Positions 20,731 through 32,580 are shown, counted from the first letter of the stretch. The stretch is DNA of 64,000 nt from Pseudogymnoascus destructans (GCF_001641265.1 NW_020167549.1:124001-188000); one strand, 5' to 3'. Numbers and translations are program-made. Notes: generated by a model not told the origin, from the letters alone.

Positions 20731-21386
20731 CTTTGCGTTCTCCTACTCGACTATCAGTTTCGAGAATGGGATACCCCTTGATCGGACTAGTCCTGGCTCC
20801 TGGCTCCTGACTCCAAACTTGGACGAAAGGGAAAACAGGGTTTTACTAACGGTATGCCCTTGTGATGAGTCTAGTCTGTGCCCTTCTACGTGCCGCGGCA
20901 TCCTTGGTCCCAGTCCAGTCGTCTTCCTTGCTTATTGCCTGTATGCAGTGAGCAAGCCACGTCGTCTTGGTGATTCAAACGCGGTCTCATACGTACCTCG
21001 GCCAATTGTGGCCTCGACGCGAGTTGGTAGCGCGGTGCTGCCGGATTTACAGGCTGGTACGTACTAATCATGATGCTATCCGGCATATTAATTACGGTGA
21101 TAATGAATCTAGTGATGGACGAGGGAAGTTTCTTCAAATCGGCCAAGGCAGTTTTATGTAGCCTGCTCACAATCACCATGACGAATCTGACTACTATACG
21201 CGTATGAAGATTATTTTGCAGCTAAGACGTAGACAGGCAGTGGTTAGGAGCTAGGGGTTAGGGGTTAATCGTCGGATCCGCCTGGTCGCTTCGCTCCCAG
21301 TCGGAATAAGCAAGTTGTCTTGTGGGAAGCAATATGTCTTGCCCCAACATTTAATTTCCACAACAATTCTATAACGATTCAACAAC
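20731..21386. other. intergenic
   Basis: No gene was recognised. Near 21240-21268 the sequence contains TTAGGGGTTAGGGGTTAA, too short to be called a telomeric tract. Confidence 0.5.
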
Positions 21387-22493
21387 ATGTCTGACCACAA
21401 GACTACACTTCGTGAAGCAAAGGAATGGCTCCTTGTAAATCCTTCTGAATTAGTTTCTACTGCTGCAACTATTTTCAAAGTCAAAGCAGATACCCTACGT
21501 CGATCAATCCTCCGAGAAACGAACACAACAGCTCAACAAGAACAGCATGGAGGGCACAATAAGCTATTATCAAACACTCAAGTTGTCGCAATCAAACAAT
21601 GGATACATCGGCAATACGAGAATGGAGCAGGTGCTACAAAGCAGATGATATATGCTGCTCTCTGTCATATACGTGATCCATTACCACCGCCATCAGATAG
21701 TTGGATGAGAAAATTTGTCCAACATGAGCTTTCTGAATTTCATACAATTACTACAAAGCCTATATCACGACAGCAAACAACAGCACATGATGAAACAGTA
21801 GTTGAAGAATGGTTTCAAAGATCTACTACATTTCTACAAGAGCATGGGATAAAGCAAGAGCATAGTTGCAAACCATGCAACTTATGGAATATGGATGAAA
21901 CAGGATTTCGAATTGGAATCCCAGGTGGTGAACAAGTCATGGTGCCTATTGGAATATACGAACTCTACACACCAAGTCCTGAAAACAAGAGTTCCCTTAC
22001 TGTTGTTGAAGCTGTCTCTGCAAGTGGGCAAGTAATTCCACCTGTTATTATCATACAGGGCAAAACTCATATGGAATCTTGGTACCATAAGAATCTTAAA
22101 CATACAAAAAGCACACAAGATTCAGAGCCAAAGGTCCTCTTGCTTGATTCTTATGCAAGTCATCATTGCCCTCAATTTGCAATCCTTGCAGAGAAGCATA
22201 ACATATTCCCATTTACATTTCCCTCTCACCTCACGCATATTCTACAACCACTCGATGTTGGGGTTTTCCAACCTTACAAGCACTGTGTCATACTGACATT
22301 CATTGCACTCAGTTTGCTATTATCAAACTCAAGAGCAAACTTAGAAATCTCCTCCTCAAACCTACAAGTCACAATACATATTTTGGCTTGTCATACCAAC
22401 AACAAGAGCAATACTACTCAACGATTGCTACAATCCTCTATGATTCATTACACGTCATTGCTCCTTAGTTACTCGGCCGATATGACCACATAG
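21387..22493 (+). pseudogene. CENP-B/pogo-like DDE transposase, probably defective
   Basis: A 368-residue frame from ATG 21387. It has an N-terminal HTH (EAKEWLLVNPSELVSTAATI), a second HTH ending DSWMRKFVQHE, and DDE motifs NMDETGF (~170), LLLDSYASHH (~252) and HILQPLDVGVFQP (~285). Two oddities point to a dead copy: the segment between WYHKNL and KHTKST is about 30 residues shorter than usual in this family (internal deletion), and after FQPYKH the sequence departs from the family (CVILTFIAL...), consistent with a frameshift. No terminal repeats were found around it. Confidence 0.7.
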
Positions 22494-22663
22494 CATATCT
22501 CTACAACCCTCTATGATTCATTACATGACATCACTCCTTAGTTACTGGGCTAATACTACACATGACATATCTCTATCAACTAGAGGCCTAGGAACATGAA
22601 CGATAGCTTCAAAAGTTCTACAACCCTCTATGATTCATTACACGTCATCGCTCCTTAGTTACC
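22428..22663 (+). repeat. three spaced copies of a ~46-bp repeat
   Basis: CTACAA(T/C)CCTCTATGATTC followed by ATTACA and CTCCTTAGTTAC occurs at 22428-22473, 22501-22546 and 22618-22663, with spacers of 27 and 71 bp. It straddles the end of the transposase frame and the start of the LTR-like sequence. Confidence 0.8.
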
Positions 22664-23033
22664 CACAAGATTGGTTAAGTTATGACATAATTTGTCTCTA
22701 GACCTCCTTTCACTTCCTATAGGCTAGGAACCTAGGAGATGGTTCTATGGGATTCTCTTACGTCGACTACAGTTACCAAGCCTGGTTAGTCATGGAAAGT
22801 CTTGGAAAATGAGAGAACTACACTCCTTTAGCATAAATAGGATTGCCCTTTCCTTAAGAAAGGGCAAGCAGACAATACAGTAAATCGACTATCACATACT
22901 TCCACGTCTTTTCCAAGCTTCCAAGCATTGATCTTGTTACTCCTTGTTTCTGAAAAGTCAGTGAGGTGTTAACCTTTGACTTATCCCTGAGTTCTCACAC
23001 TCAATAAAATCATCCCTTCCCTGGGTGGCTAGA
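22620..23033 (+). mobile_element. Copia-type LTR remnant plus leader
   Basis: The segment ends CAATAAAATCA at 23012, directly followed by TCCCTTCCCTGGGTGGCTAG. The same junction (TAAATTCA then TCCCTTCCTTGGGTGGCTAG on the minus strand) occurs at the LTR/leader boundary of the Copia element at 62417-64000. The upstream limit is uncertain. No gag or pol follows, so this is a solo LTR with a stub of leader. Confidence 0.65.
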
Positions 23034-23099
23034 CTCTATGATCCTGGTCTATAATGTGAGCAGACCAGATGTGAGAGTCTATAGACCAGGATCATAGAC
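23034..23099. repeat. hairpin with 19-bp perfect arms
   Basis: TCTATGATCCTGGTCTATA (23034-23052) is followed by its exact complement (23081-23099), with 28 bp between. It begins where similarity to the Copia leader stops. Confidence 0.8.
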
Positions 23100-23450
23100 G
23101 CCAATATCACGGCACGCGCAACGTTATGATTTTTACAAAATGGCTAATTTAAAGAGTAGCTAGAGATATGGCAGTGAGCCCTAAGGTTCATGCAGGTGGC
23201 TCACAATCTAACTTTTAAGATGGATGGGATGACTAGGTCTTAGCGCCATGCAGCTTGCTCACCATATCTGATAGTTCGTAGGTGCAAGAATCTCGGACAT
23301 TTTTCAATGAACCCAATATAAGTATCATGGCAACGCCTTTCTTTCAACGCATGTTTTTCTATCATCAAAAACATAGAGCTCAGTCAGACATTAAATCATC
23401 TATTTCTTACTATTACGCCTTTACATGTTAACTCAAGTGCTCGCTTTAAA

Positions 23451-24392
23451 CATGACTTTCCATCCCGACACTCTCCCCACTCTCAAGGGCAAAGTATTCA
23501 TAGTCACCAGTGGGAATTCCGGCATGTAAGTCTCCTTTTCACTACGAATCCCGAATATCTGAACTCACCATACCACAGAGGCTACTATACCGTATCCCAC
23601 CTAGCAGAACACGGCGCCCACGTCTACATGTGCGCCCGCTCCCCAAAGAAGGGCACAGAAGCCATCACCAACATCAAGAAAACGTACCCCTTAGCCAACA
23701 TTGACCTCCTGCAAATAGACCTCACCAGAGTCGTCGCGGCCGCCAAGCACTTCCTCGCCCTCGAAACATCCCTGCACAGTCTGGTCAACAACGCCGGTAT
23801 CATGGCGACGCCCTTCGAAATGACCAAGGATGGCCACAAGGCCAAGTGGCAGACCATCTACCTCTCGCACTGGGTTTCTACGGAGCACCTGCTTCCTCTA
23901 ATGCTGCGGACTTCCAAGACGCTTTCTCCTGGCAGCGTGCGCATCGTCAACCTCACTTCATCGGGTCACCTAATCGCACCCAAGGGCGGCATCAATTGGA
24001 GGACCTGCCGCTCAAAGATAGCGGCCCATGGCCGCGCTACGGACAGAGCAAGCTCGCCAATATTCTGCACACCAAGACGCTACATAAGACGTACGGCCCC
24101 GGCTCCCCCAGCGCGCAAGGGAGAGGGTGAAATCTGGGTTTCGTCCGTGCATCCAGGCATGGTTGAGACGAACCTTGCCACGTCGGTGTGGGAGTCCGGG
24201 TCGAGCATTTCGAGTGTTATCTCCGTCATGCGCATGGTTGGATTGATATGGCCTGCGGATAAGGGGTCGTGGACTAGTTTGTACTGTGCGGCTAGTCGGA
24301 ATATGAAGGCGGAGCAGAGCGGGACGTATATGGAAATTTCCAAACGTTTTGGAGAGCCGAGGTGGCAGAGTGGTGCGTCGAAGGATGAGTAG
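23451..24392 (+). pseudogene. short-chain dehydrogenase/reductase with active site lost to compensating frameshifts
   Basis: Exon 1 starts at ATG 23451 (MTFHPDTLPTLKGKVFIVTSGNSG), GT at 23525, acceptor at 23579; the junction restores the nucleotide-binding motif GNSGIG. Exon 2 carries LVNNAGIMATP (about 23785) and SSVHPGMVETNL (about 24145), so it is a classical SDR of the retinol dehydrogenase type. Between about 24000 and 24128 the open frame is not the ancestral one: the -1 frame reads EDLPLKDSGPWPRYGQSKLAN, with the catalytic YxxxK, up to SAQGRG. A lost G near 24000 and an extra T near 24128 explain this. The long frame stays open but the Tyr-Lys pair is gone, so the product should be inactive. 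A double sequencing error is the alternative. Confidence 0.8.
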
Positions 24393-24714
24393 CTTGCGGA
24401 GAGGTTGGAGGATTGGACTAGGGGGGCTATGGCTGGGAGTTCTAAGTGAGAAGTTATTTGATAGAGGGGTCTGTTTGTTGGCGAGAGTTGGTTGTACACA
24501 CCTTTATCATTAATATGTGAGAATTTTGTCCGTAGGAATAACACGAGTGCGTTAGACTGGCCTGAGATTACTGATCAATCCGTAAACTGGGGAAGCATAT
24601 ATGTATTGCTATATCTGGAGAGGGTATGCAACAGTAAATAGCTAAATAGTAAATCGCTGACCCCAAAAACGAAGGCACTGGACATACTTCAAGCTAATAT
24701 ATCTTGGCCATTCC

Positions 24715-27700
24715 TCACGCCCCCTCCCTACCAAATTGTAGCCCGACTAGCTTCTCTTGCAATAGATTCCGCAAGCCTCCTCCATCCGCACAGAACCCTG
24801 CAACAAGAATTGCCTTTTCCGCCCACCTCCTGCACGCATCATCTTCGCCGGTACAATAGTAGTCCACCGCACGATTGAATGCCGTCGTGGATACATACTC
24901 CAGCTCCTCCAATGGATACGGCGTCTCGCTGTTCTCTGCCGAGCTGGCCAACTCTGAGACCTGATCGAGAAGGCTCTCAGCCAGTGGCCCATCGCCGGAG
25001 GAAAGCCCAAGACGGAAGAGGCAACGCATATACCGCGAAAGTTTGGCAATATCGAACGACTCGAGGGACCAAGCTTCATTGACGATGCGCTTGAGTGTTG
25101 GAATGAGGACTGTAGTCGTCAGCGCATGGTACATATGGTCATGAGCGAGGGGAGACTAGAGAGGGCACAGGAAAGACGCATACCTGCGACAGGAATACTG
25201 GGTTCCGACAGGAGCATATCTGACATATTCTCATAAATTTTCATGCTTTTGCAGCAATCGGCTTTTAGGATTATTTCTGAAAGGTCGTCCCAGGCTTTGA
25301 GGCGGATAGCGGCTTCTAAGTCGAACACGAGAAGGGTTGCCAGTTTCTTTAGAAGGTCTTGTTGTGGGCCTTCTTCAAGAACGTCGGTAATAGATTGAAG
25401 GCGAGCATCAAAGCTATCGACGTGTTTTCTAAGCTCGAGATAATCCTGTAGTTGAGCTTCGATGTTGTCTTCTGCTCGAGCGAGAGAGACTAGTAGTATC
25501 ACGGCAAGAAAGTCGCAGAAAATATGACGGTGCGTCACATCGTTCGAGGTTGCATTGTCGATATCTTTTGGATATATGCTGGCGAATTTAATGCAGCTCT
25601 GGATAATTCGTAGAACCTGTTCTGGGTGCCACTGGGAGCAGTACTTTAAGGACAGATTGTACGCATTCTTTGAGAACCAATCTAGCTCTTGTATTGTCCA
25701 CAATTTGGTTCCGCTGTCCTTGTCCTCTTGCTTGATCGATCTCTGAGCGTGGGTGGAGCCTATGACATATTAGCTGAATTTCGTGAGAAGGGCAGCGCGG
25801 ATCAAGGCCATACCGCCATCAAATAGCCTGCATAACTGATCGACTACTAAATACACGTTGGTGTCTTTCTCTGGTTCCACCGACTCTAGCTGCGACAATA
25901 TAAGTCGTATCATGCATCTGAGCAGTGCGGAAAATTTGACAGACGACGGTGCATTGTACTCGTATTTTTCCAGAACTAATTGGAGGCCTGCTAGGGCAAG
26001 AGTCCTGTCGCCAACTTGCTGCGCGTCAATAACGCATGCATACAGCATCGTAAAGTCGTCCGTTGCTGCCTCGTAGACCTTTTCGAGGCACGCCGAAGCT
26101 AATTCAAGTTCATTACTACGAATTGCGATTTTGAACATCAAAAACTGAGTCATCGGATCATCCTTGGATGACTCTGGAATCTGACCAATAATTCCGCGGG
26201 CATCGGACATATCACCCCGACCAAGAGCGCAAAGTAAGAGCTTTCTACAAATAGGTCAACGTGTCTCCAAGGTATGTGATAGCATCGAGTAATTACCTGA
26301 CAATCTTGGCTTTGTTCAAATCTCCAGCTTGTTCGAAAACTTTCTGCATAGCCAACCTACACCAATCTTCAGCAGCTTCGTAATTTCGTTCCCTGTAATT
26401 TGACTCAATACGCTTCCACAACAGCTTCTTCAATCAGTCTCCATATCTTTGAATGGGGGCATAGACTTACTGTCTGGGCGGCATGAGTGGCCGATGCGCT
26501 CAAGGGTTTGCTCATATTTGAGCCGACGGCCTCTAAGACCTCCCCCACGGATTTCAACACCTCGGGGCAATCCCTCGAATTTGTAGATATCCATATCCTA
26601 TTGACGAGAGCCTTCTCGATCCATTCCTCATTCCCCGCTTCGAAAAGACGACTCTGCAGAAACGAGTCAAGCATACTGCACGCAAGACTCGGCCCCTTGT
26701 CGTTCAGTTTCCGAATATGGTGCATGATCAGCTTGAAATTGCCTTCTGTCAACATGACCGTTCGTATCATCCTGTATATCACGTCGCCATATGCACTGCA
26801 GTCGAAGGTCCGGCTCACAGGCGCTGACAGCACCTCAAGTTTTAGCAGCAGAACGATCAGCCTGTCCCCAACCTCGCTCTCGAGGTTGTTAATCAAGCTA
26901 TTTGCCATATCTAGTGCATCTTCTCTCTCAATGGCAAGAAGGGCTTGAACACGGGCTTGTATGATGCTGATCTGGAGATTCGTCGCGTCGGTACTCAGCT
27001 TATCTATCTCCTGTGCCGTGATGATGCTCGAAGCTCGCTCCAACCACTTATCCGCCAACTCATATTGCTTCTTTTTGAAGAGATCTCGCCCCATTTCGTA
27101 GAGAAGATCTGCTAGGTCTTCGGCGGTATCGGGGTCGAGGACTTTGTCGGATAGAGCTGCTTTCTTATACATGTGCTCTGCGACCTCAACTTTGTCCTGA
27201 CGCCAGGCCTGGCGAGAAGTCAGCAATGGCAATCACCAGGAGAGACAAAGTTGTCATCAGGGCAAATATCATCTCACCAAAGCTGTTCTGACCACATAGT
27301 ATTCGGATTGTAGCTGAGAGTATGTCTCTTCTTTCTCAGGTGATGCCTTTACAGCGCCATCATGCATGGAAAGTTGGCCTTCATACACAGCCGCCTTCTC
27401 CAGCACCTTGAGTGCAAAATCAAGCCTCTTGGCCTCTGTATCTCATGTGTCAGGCTACGCTACCGTAAATTCAGTATGGGGACCTACCAATGCAGCTCTT
27501 CGCGGCCTTGAGCGCAACCTTCATAAGGCGCGAAACACAGACGGGTGAAGTGCTGCCCTTGCCTAGACCACCATCCAACAGCAGAAAGGCAAACACCCGC
27601 GCCGCAAGCAGTGTCGCCCGTTGGTCCGGTGAGATTGGAAAGTCCTTGGCCCGCATGAGCCGTGTGGCGAGGTTCCATAGTGTCAGGCCCTCTGTATCCA

Positions 27701-27960
27701 GATCTTGGCGCTTCGAAACGGCCAGAGACGTGAGGCTGCTGGGAAGCCCGTTGATTTGTTCGTAGAGTTGTGTTTGGAGGTTCAACGATGCAGGTCCGGA
27801 CGGCAGTGGTGAAAGTTTGCTTCGGGTAGTTGCAGAGAAGGCTGAGGAGCAAGGACTGTTAGATGTGCCAGCTTTGAAAAGAAGAGGTCAATACTAACAA
27901 AGAAGAGCAGTGACACGCTTCTCTTTGGCCTGGCGCTTCCCAGGAGATGGATTGGTCATT
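24715..27960 (-). CDS. SPO22: SPO22/ZIP4-type meiotic protein (TPR repeats)
   Basis: A multi-exon minus-strand gene, ATG at 27960 (MTNPSPGKRQAKEKR) and stop at 24715-24717. Exon pieces read through in frame with short introns at about 27895-27825, 27480-27440, 27300-27210, 26470-26400, 26300-26245, 25790-25760 and 25185-25130, giving roughly 950-1000 residues. The whole protein is helical repeats. The N-terminal TLWNLATRLMR is characteristic of the SPO22 family, and TPR-like pairs such as LYEMGRDLFKKKQYELADKW and RNYEAAEDWCRLAMQK follow. SPO22/ZIP4 is a scaffold of the synapsis-initiation complex linking crossover formation and synaptonemal complex assembly in meiosis. No lesions were seen, suggesting the lineage has or recently had a sexual cycle. 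Exon limits are approximate. Confidence 0.85.
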
Positions 27961-28374
27961 TGGATGCGAGTAAGGATGGGGAATATTGACACTGAACTGA
28001 GATAAGACGGACTGCCTGCTTCAACTGGGAGTGAGAAGCGTACAAATGAAGCTCACAGAAACCTCACAGATAGAACAAGTATGGTATGGAAGGACACATA
28101 TTCTATTTCGCGGCAAACGGAATGCGCAGATATAAACCGAGCTCTACCTACAGAAGAAGTACAAAAGCCACGAGGGTCGTCAACACACCCCCCTCTGAAC
28201 AGGGCTCAGCCCAAAACGTCTTAGTGGCTTGCATCCGATGATTACGCCTCAGATATACGTAGGAAACGAGGCATGCGTATAAATCCAGAATGCTGCCTTT
28301 CTCTACTCTCAGAAACTTCTATTTTTTTGTTCGTGCTTTTTAATTTGATCATTACGCCTTTCCTAGCTGATGCT

Positions 28375-30329
28375 CTATTGTGGTAGGAAGTTTCCAACAA
28401 TAAGGGTGGGTCTGTGGATGGGATGGATTAGTATAAGTATTGCAAAGGATTGGACGGAAGAGAGCAGACTTACATCTTGTTCTCGTCTCTCCGTATCGTG
28501 AATGAAAAGCAGCATTTTATGGGCTTGTCTGTAGAGCCCTCGACCGGATTCTTCAGTGAACAACTCGTCAAGAGAGCCTTCTGATTCTGGTCGAAGGCGA
28601 TGGCACCGAATTTCTCCCAGTAGTTGACCAGGGAGTCTTCCGTCAGTATCTCATGGATCCCAATTTTGCCCTGCGACGACGCGCGATTAGCATTTGTTGC
28701 GAGAGAAGAGGTAAAACACAACTCACATCCCGCATCTGCTCGATCGGTACATGGATGAGCTCAGCCATCTCTTTGTTCCCTCTGAATATCTCGCCCGTTC
28801 TTCGCCAGCAGCATGCCGGTATCGCCATACTGGCGAAAACGCGATCGTACTCCATCAGCGTCTTCTCGAACCACATCTCGACATAGATCAGCTCGACATC
28901 CGTCAACTTCTGCACCTTCTCTCTGAACTTCGGTCGGAATCGGTCGAGCTGGCGCAGGATCTTCTGCTTGGACGAGGCGTTGATATGACCGTCCATGTAC
29001 GACGAGAGCTGTGCGTAGCCTCTCACGTAGTTAAACGGCTTCAGCATGCCCGCGTCGTACTTCGCTTGTAGCAGACGGTTCATTCGCTCTTCGGGCGTGT
29101 CGTTGCCGGTCGGATCTGCAGCCTGAAGGTAGTATTCTTTGGCCTTGTCAGTGGGCATGGCGCTTGCAGGCCTCGCGATGGCCTTCCCATTCTGATTGCT
29201 CGCCTGCACGGCGTTCTGCTGGATGTTGGCGGGTATCCCGTTGTTATTCATACCTCCAGGCATGAGAAGGGATTGATCGTTGTAGAAGTGGGCAGCGTCA
29301 CCCTCGAGCAGTCCGCCGTCGTCGAGAAGGCTGTTATTCAAAAAATCATTGAGCAGGTTAAACTCGTTCGTGAATTCTGAAGTGTTAAACATATAGGAGG
29401 GATGGTAGTTATGCATGTCTTGGTATTGGCTCTGAGCCCCATGCCAATCGCTCGGTCGGTCCCCAATGACTGTAGGACGGTTAGCCATCGCCACCAGAAA
29501 AGGGGCCCACGAGATCCACATACAGCGCCCACTCGTTCTACTCAACGCGTTTGCCTGTGCGCCCGAAACGGGCGACGGTTGCACGATCTGGAGCGGCGCT
29601 TGTTGTGGTGGCATCGGCGCGTTGCCAACTCCCCCCAAGGCGTCCTCGTGTGTCTGGTCGACGCGCCGGTCAAGCGAGCCGCTCATACCGCTTTCTGCTG
29701 GCTGGGTGGGCTCTGCAGTTGCGCCTTCCTCATCTTCGCCAGCGGTGCTTTGTCGCGCCTTCACTTTCTTCGTGGACGAGTCTGATTCGCGTCGCTCGTC
29801 GTGGCAGAGGTGGCCGATGTTTCGCTTTATACAACGGGCGCAAGGTCTTTCCTGTGTGACGAAGCAGAGTTAGCCTTGCTAGTGCCTGAGATGTTCGGCC
29901 GTGGCTGAGACGGTGAAGAGGGGGGGAGGGTCGCAAGAAGACAAGAGGGTCGTACCAAGTCGCATGTCATATGCTATTTCAAAGGTATCAGGTCAGCACA
30001 AGCAATCTGCACAAACTCACATGCGACACAACTGGCATTGAAGCGAGCTGGACCAATCGATGACTTACAGAGCGACGGCAATATACACAAGCTGTAGGCA
30101 CGCGTTCCAGGATTAGCGACAGCGCAGGAAAAAAGATGCACGGAAAAATGGAACAGCCCGGCGTGAAGGGATTCTGCTGCCCAAGCAGTCAGGTCGTGTG
30201 CTCACCATGATTCACCTTGCGCCTCTTCTTTGGATTCTTGGTGGCGCTCGTCGCTGCTGCAGGTGCAGGAGCAGCAGGAGGGGTCTGCGACGTCTTGCGC
30301 GGCCTATTCCTGTCGCCATTGTGCTCCAT
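28375..30329 (-). CDS. Zn2Cys6/PAS transcription factor of the RDS2/AcuM (gluconeogenesis) type
   Basis: ATG at 30329 (MEHNGDRNRPRKT), stop TAG at 28375-28377. The zinc cluster is spread over small exons: NH|ACVYCRRS|HMTCDL|ERPCARCIKRNIGHLCHDE, with introns between about 30215-30085, 30075-30000 and 29955-29850; the cysteine spacing is C-X2-C-X6-C-X5-C-X2-C-X8-C. The long central exon ends with a conserved region (YVRGYAQLSSYMDGHIN, MWFEKTLMEYDRVFASM). An intron (about 28727-28673) joins EQMRD to GKIGIHEILTEDSLVNYWEK in the PAS-like domain. A last small exon gives PTLIVGNFLPQ. Family members activate gluconeogenic genes (PEP carboxykinase, fructose-bisphosphatase) on non-fermentable carbon. 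AcuK is the related alternative, but the finger sequence fits AcuM/RDS2 better. Confidence 0.8.
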
Positions 30330-31196
30330 GACATCGGATCTGGAGCTCGACGGCTTCCATTTAACGTCTGTTGCTCAGGGTGTGTGTGAGCGCCTTTTTC
30401 GGTTTGTACCTCGGGTCAGGCAGGCAGGATCGCGATACCCGGCACGGTACAGGACCAGCGGCGCACGCAGAAGAACAAGTCGCACGGCGGCGGCGACGTG
30501 TATGAAGGCTCGGGAATGGTCAAGGAGAGTATGCGCGCAGGCTTGTCGCATTTATTTCTGGGCCGGGATCGAGTATAAGGGAGGGATTGGAGATTGAGGG
30601 GCGATTCGCAGGGTTCGGGTCATGTCCCGTTCCCCTCTCCAAGCAAGTTTCCATGATGCTAAAAATTAGCCCGCGCCTCGCGCCCGCCTTGCAGTAGTGG
30701 AGTGGGTGACCACCGAACATCTGATTCAGCCAGCACATGGGAACAGAGCGGGCCAAGCTGTCGACGCCGCTGATGCAGCAACTATAGAGTAATTAAAGAG
30801 TATAAACTTCATGAGACACGAGTGCAGCTGCACTCGTAGCTATATTCATAATTTAAACAGATCATTATTCGTTCTAGAATTCTGTAGTAGAACCTCGAGG
30901 AGGGGATCTCATTTCCTGGCATTAAGCCACTTCCTCGACGCTTCATCTCATAACGTGCCCATTATAATATACTCATGGCACTGTGCATCGGTCTGGTTCA
31001 ACAGAGCCCACCAGTTCATCCCATAATAGCATTCCCATACATAACCTTGCGCATTGACATGATTGACAGAGCTGGCCGGGGCATGCATCCTATAATCACA
31101 TGCTGATGGTGCCGTCCCTCAATCTGATTCAATGGAGTAGCCATAATGGCTTCCTCGCGGCGCTGTGCATCGGTTTGGCCAAACAGAGCAGACCGT
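30330..31196. other. intergenic with degenerate copies of the CENP-Q 3' end
   Basis: No gene was recognised. A perfect 20-bp palindrome centred on CAGCTG lies at 30818-30837. From about 30970 to 31196 the sequence repeats the last coding ~50 bp of the CENP-Q gene in degenerate form (see the repeat entry). Confidence 0.6.
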
Positions 31197-31247
31197 TCAT
31201 CCCATAATAATTTGCTCATAGCGCTGCTCATCGATCTGCGTCAACAG
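30970..31247 (-). repeat. degenerate tandem copies of the CENP-Q terminal codons
   Basis: The coding end of the CENP-Q gene (31197-31247; GCGCTGCTCATCGATCTGCG, then CAACAGAG, on the plus strand) is echoed at 31160-31200 (GCGCTGTGCATCGGTTTGGC, CAAACAGAG, then GTTCATCCCATAAT), at 31104-31146 (CTCAATCTGATTCAATGGAG) and at 30975-31028 (CACTGTGCATCGGTCTGGTT, CAACAGAG, then GTTCATCCCATAAT). Confidence 0.65.
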
Positions 31248-32580
31248 AGTAGCCCGGATACTTGCCTCGCTCTTCTCTATCGCAGGGATGATGCCTTCGA
31301 CTTGCTTGAAATTATTCTCCATGCTCTCCAGGTGGTTCTGTAGCTCCTCCATAATCGGCCTCAGGTCGTCATCGATCTTCGCGTCCTATACGGATTAGCC
31401 CCATCTCATCGAGAAACGATTAGTAGACTCACCTCTAACACATCCGCCGTAGTCTGCTCATCCGCAAGGTTCAGTTGATCGTGACCACCCCACTCCACCA
31501 CCTCCCCTCCTCGCTTTGCAAGAGAAGGATCCAACTTCTTCGCCTCCGCCTTCCTCCTCCCCCGTTCCGCAGCCGCATTCTTCTCCAGTTTCTCCAGTGC
31601 CTGCTTCTCCCTCTCCAACATCACCTCCTCCCTCCTAATCTCCGCCTTCAGCAACTCCCTCGCATGTAGCGCCGGCGTTAACAGCCCTTCCTGTTTCCTT
31701 GTCGCATCCAGTATCCGCTCGAAATCAAAATCCTCTTCCCGCTGCGGCCGCGACCCAGGCGGAAACGGCAGGCCCCGCGCGATCTTGCGCCCCAGCCGCC
31801 GCGTCACCATCTGGATCGCTATACTAGCCTGGGTCCGCTTACGCTCGTCGCGGAGGCGCTGCACGACCGACTTCTCGATGTCGCCGAGGAGCTGCATGGC
31901 GCGGTCGCGGGCGGTGGCGGGGAGGTGCTCCCAGGTGGAGTCGATGGTGTTGTGGGAGATACGGCATTCTACGGGTTCGAGGTGCTGGAATGGGAGGGGT
32001 GAGGGGGGCGAGGCAGCTCGTGGCGATTGACGCGTCCGTGGCTCTCGTGCGCGCTTGCTCGGAGCCGCTTCTGATCGCTGGGAAGATTCGCCTCCCGTCG
32101 ACACTCGTGCCCTCTTCTTTGCTGGTTTGTCTCGTATTGGATCGGGCCTGTTCTCAATCTCCTCCGCTATTCTACTAGCATTCGATGGTCTCCCGCGTTT
32201 TCGTGGAGGTGCAGCTACTTCCGGTTCGTTCTCGATTTCTTGTAGTACTCGGCTCGCGTTCGAAGGCCTCCCGCGCTTTCGCCGAGGTGGGGATGGTTCG
32301 GGACTTTCTTCGGCTTCTTGTTGCACCTTGTCACGTCGTCGTCGAGGTTGCGATGACTCCGGCGTCTCGTCGCTCTCTTGGGGCGCTTTACTTGCATTTG
32401 ATGGTCTGCCACGTTTCCGTTTGGGTTTAGGTGGCGAAGCTTCTGGCCGCTCTTCGCTTTCTGCCAGCAATACACTCGCATTTGAAGGTCGTCCACTCTT
32501 CCTCGGGATTTTAGCTGCCTCGGGAGCCTGTAAAAGTTAGTTGTAATTCATATCAAATATCGAAGATTGTAATTCACCAT
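31197..32580 (-). CDS. CENP-Q-type inner kinetochore protein with AT-hook-like repeats
   Basis: ATG at 32578-32580 is followed at once by an intron (GTGAAT 32577 to CAG 32530), giving a one-codon first exon, then APEAAKIPRKSGRPSNAS. The main exon runs to about 31435 (DVLE), intron to 31387, last exon DAKIDDDLRPIMEELQNHLE ending IIMG and TGA 31197-31199; about 420 residues. The N-terminal third has four near-identical AT-hook-like units (KRKRGRPSNAS, RRKRGRPSNAS and similar), the middle has the CENP-Q core (CRISHNTIDSTWEHLPA, RLRDERKRTQASIAIQMVTR, GLPFPPGSRPQREEDFDFER) and a long C-terminal coiled coil. CENP-Q (S. pombe Fta7) is part of the constitutive centromere-associated network. The hooks suggest AT-rich DNA binding. 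Confidence 0.83.

Noticed and set aside
21240..21268. TTAGGGGTTAGGGGTTAA, telomere-like
   Set aside because: Only about two imperfect units, no array, internal position; chance or old transposon end is enough.
22428..22663. Three spaced repeats as a CRISPR-like array
   Set aside because: Eukaryotic context, unequal spacers (27 and 71 bp) and diverged 46-bp repeats overlapping a transposase end; not CRISPR.
31785..32540. Several plus-strand frames over the CENP-Q gene
   Set aside because: Low-complexity shadows of the AT-hook and coiled-coil coding sequence on the other strand.
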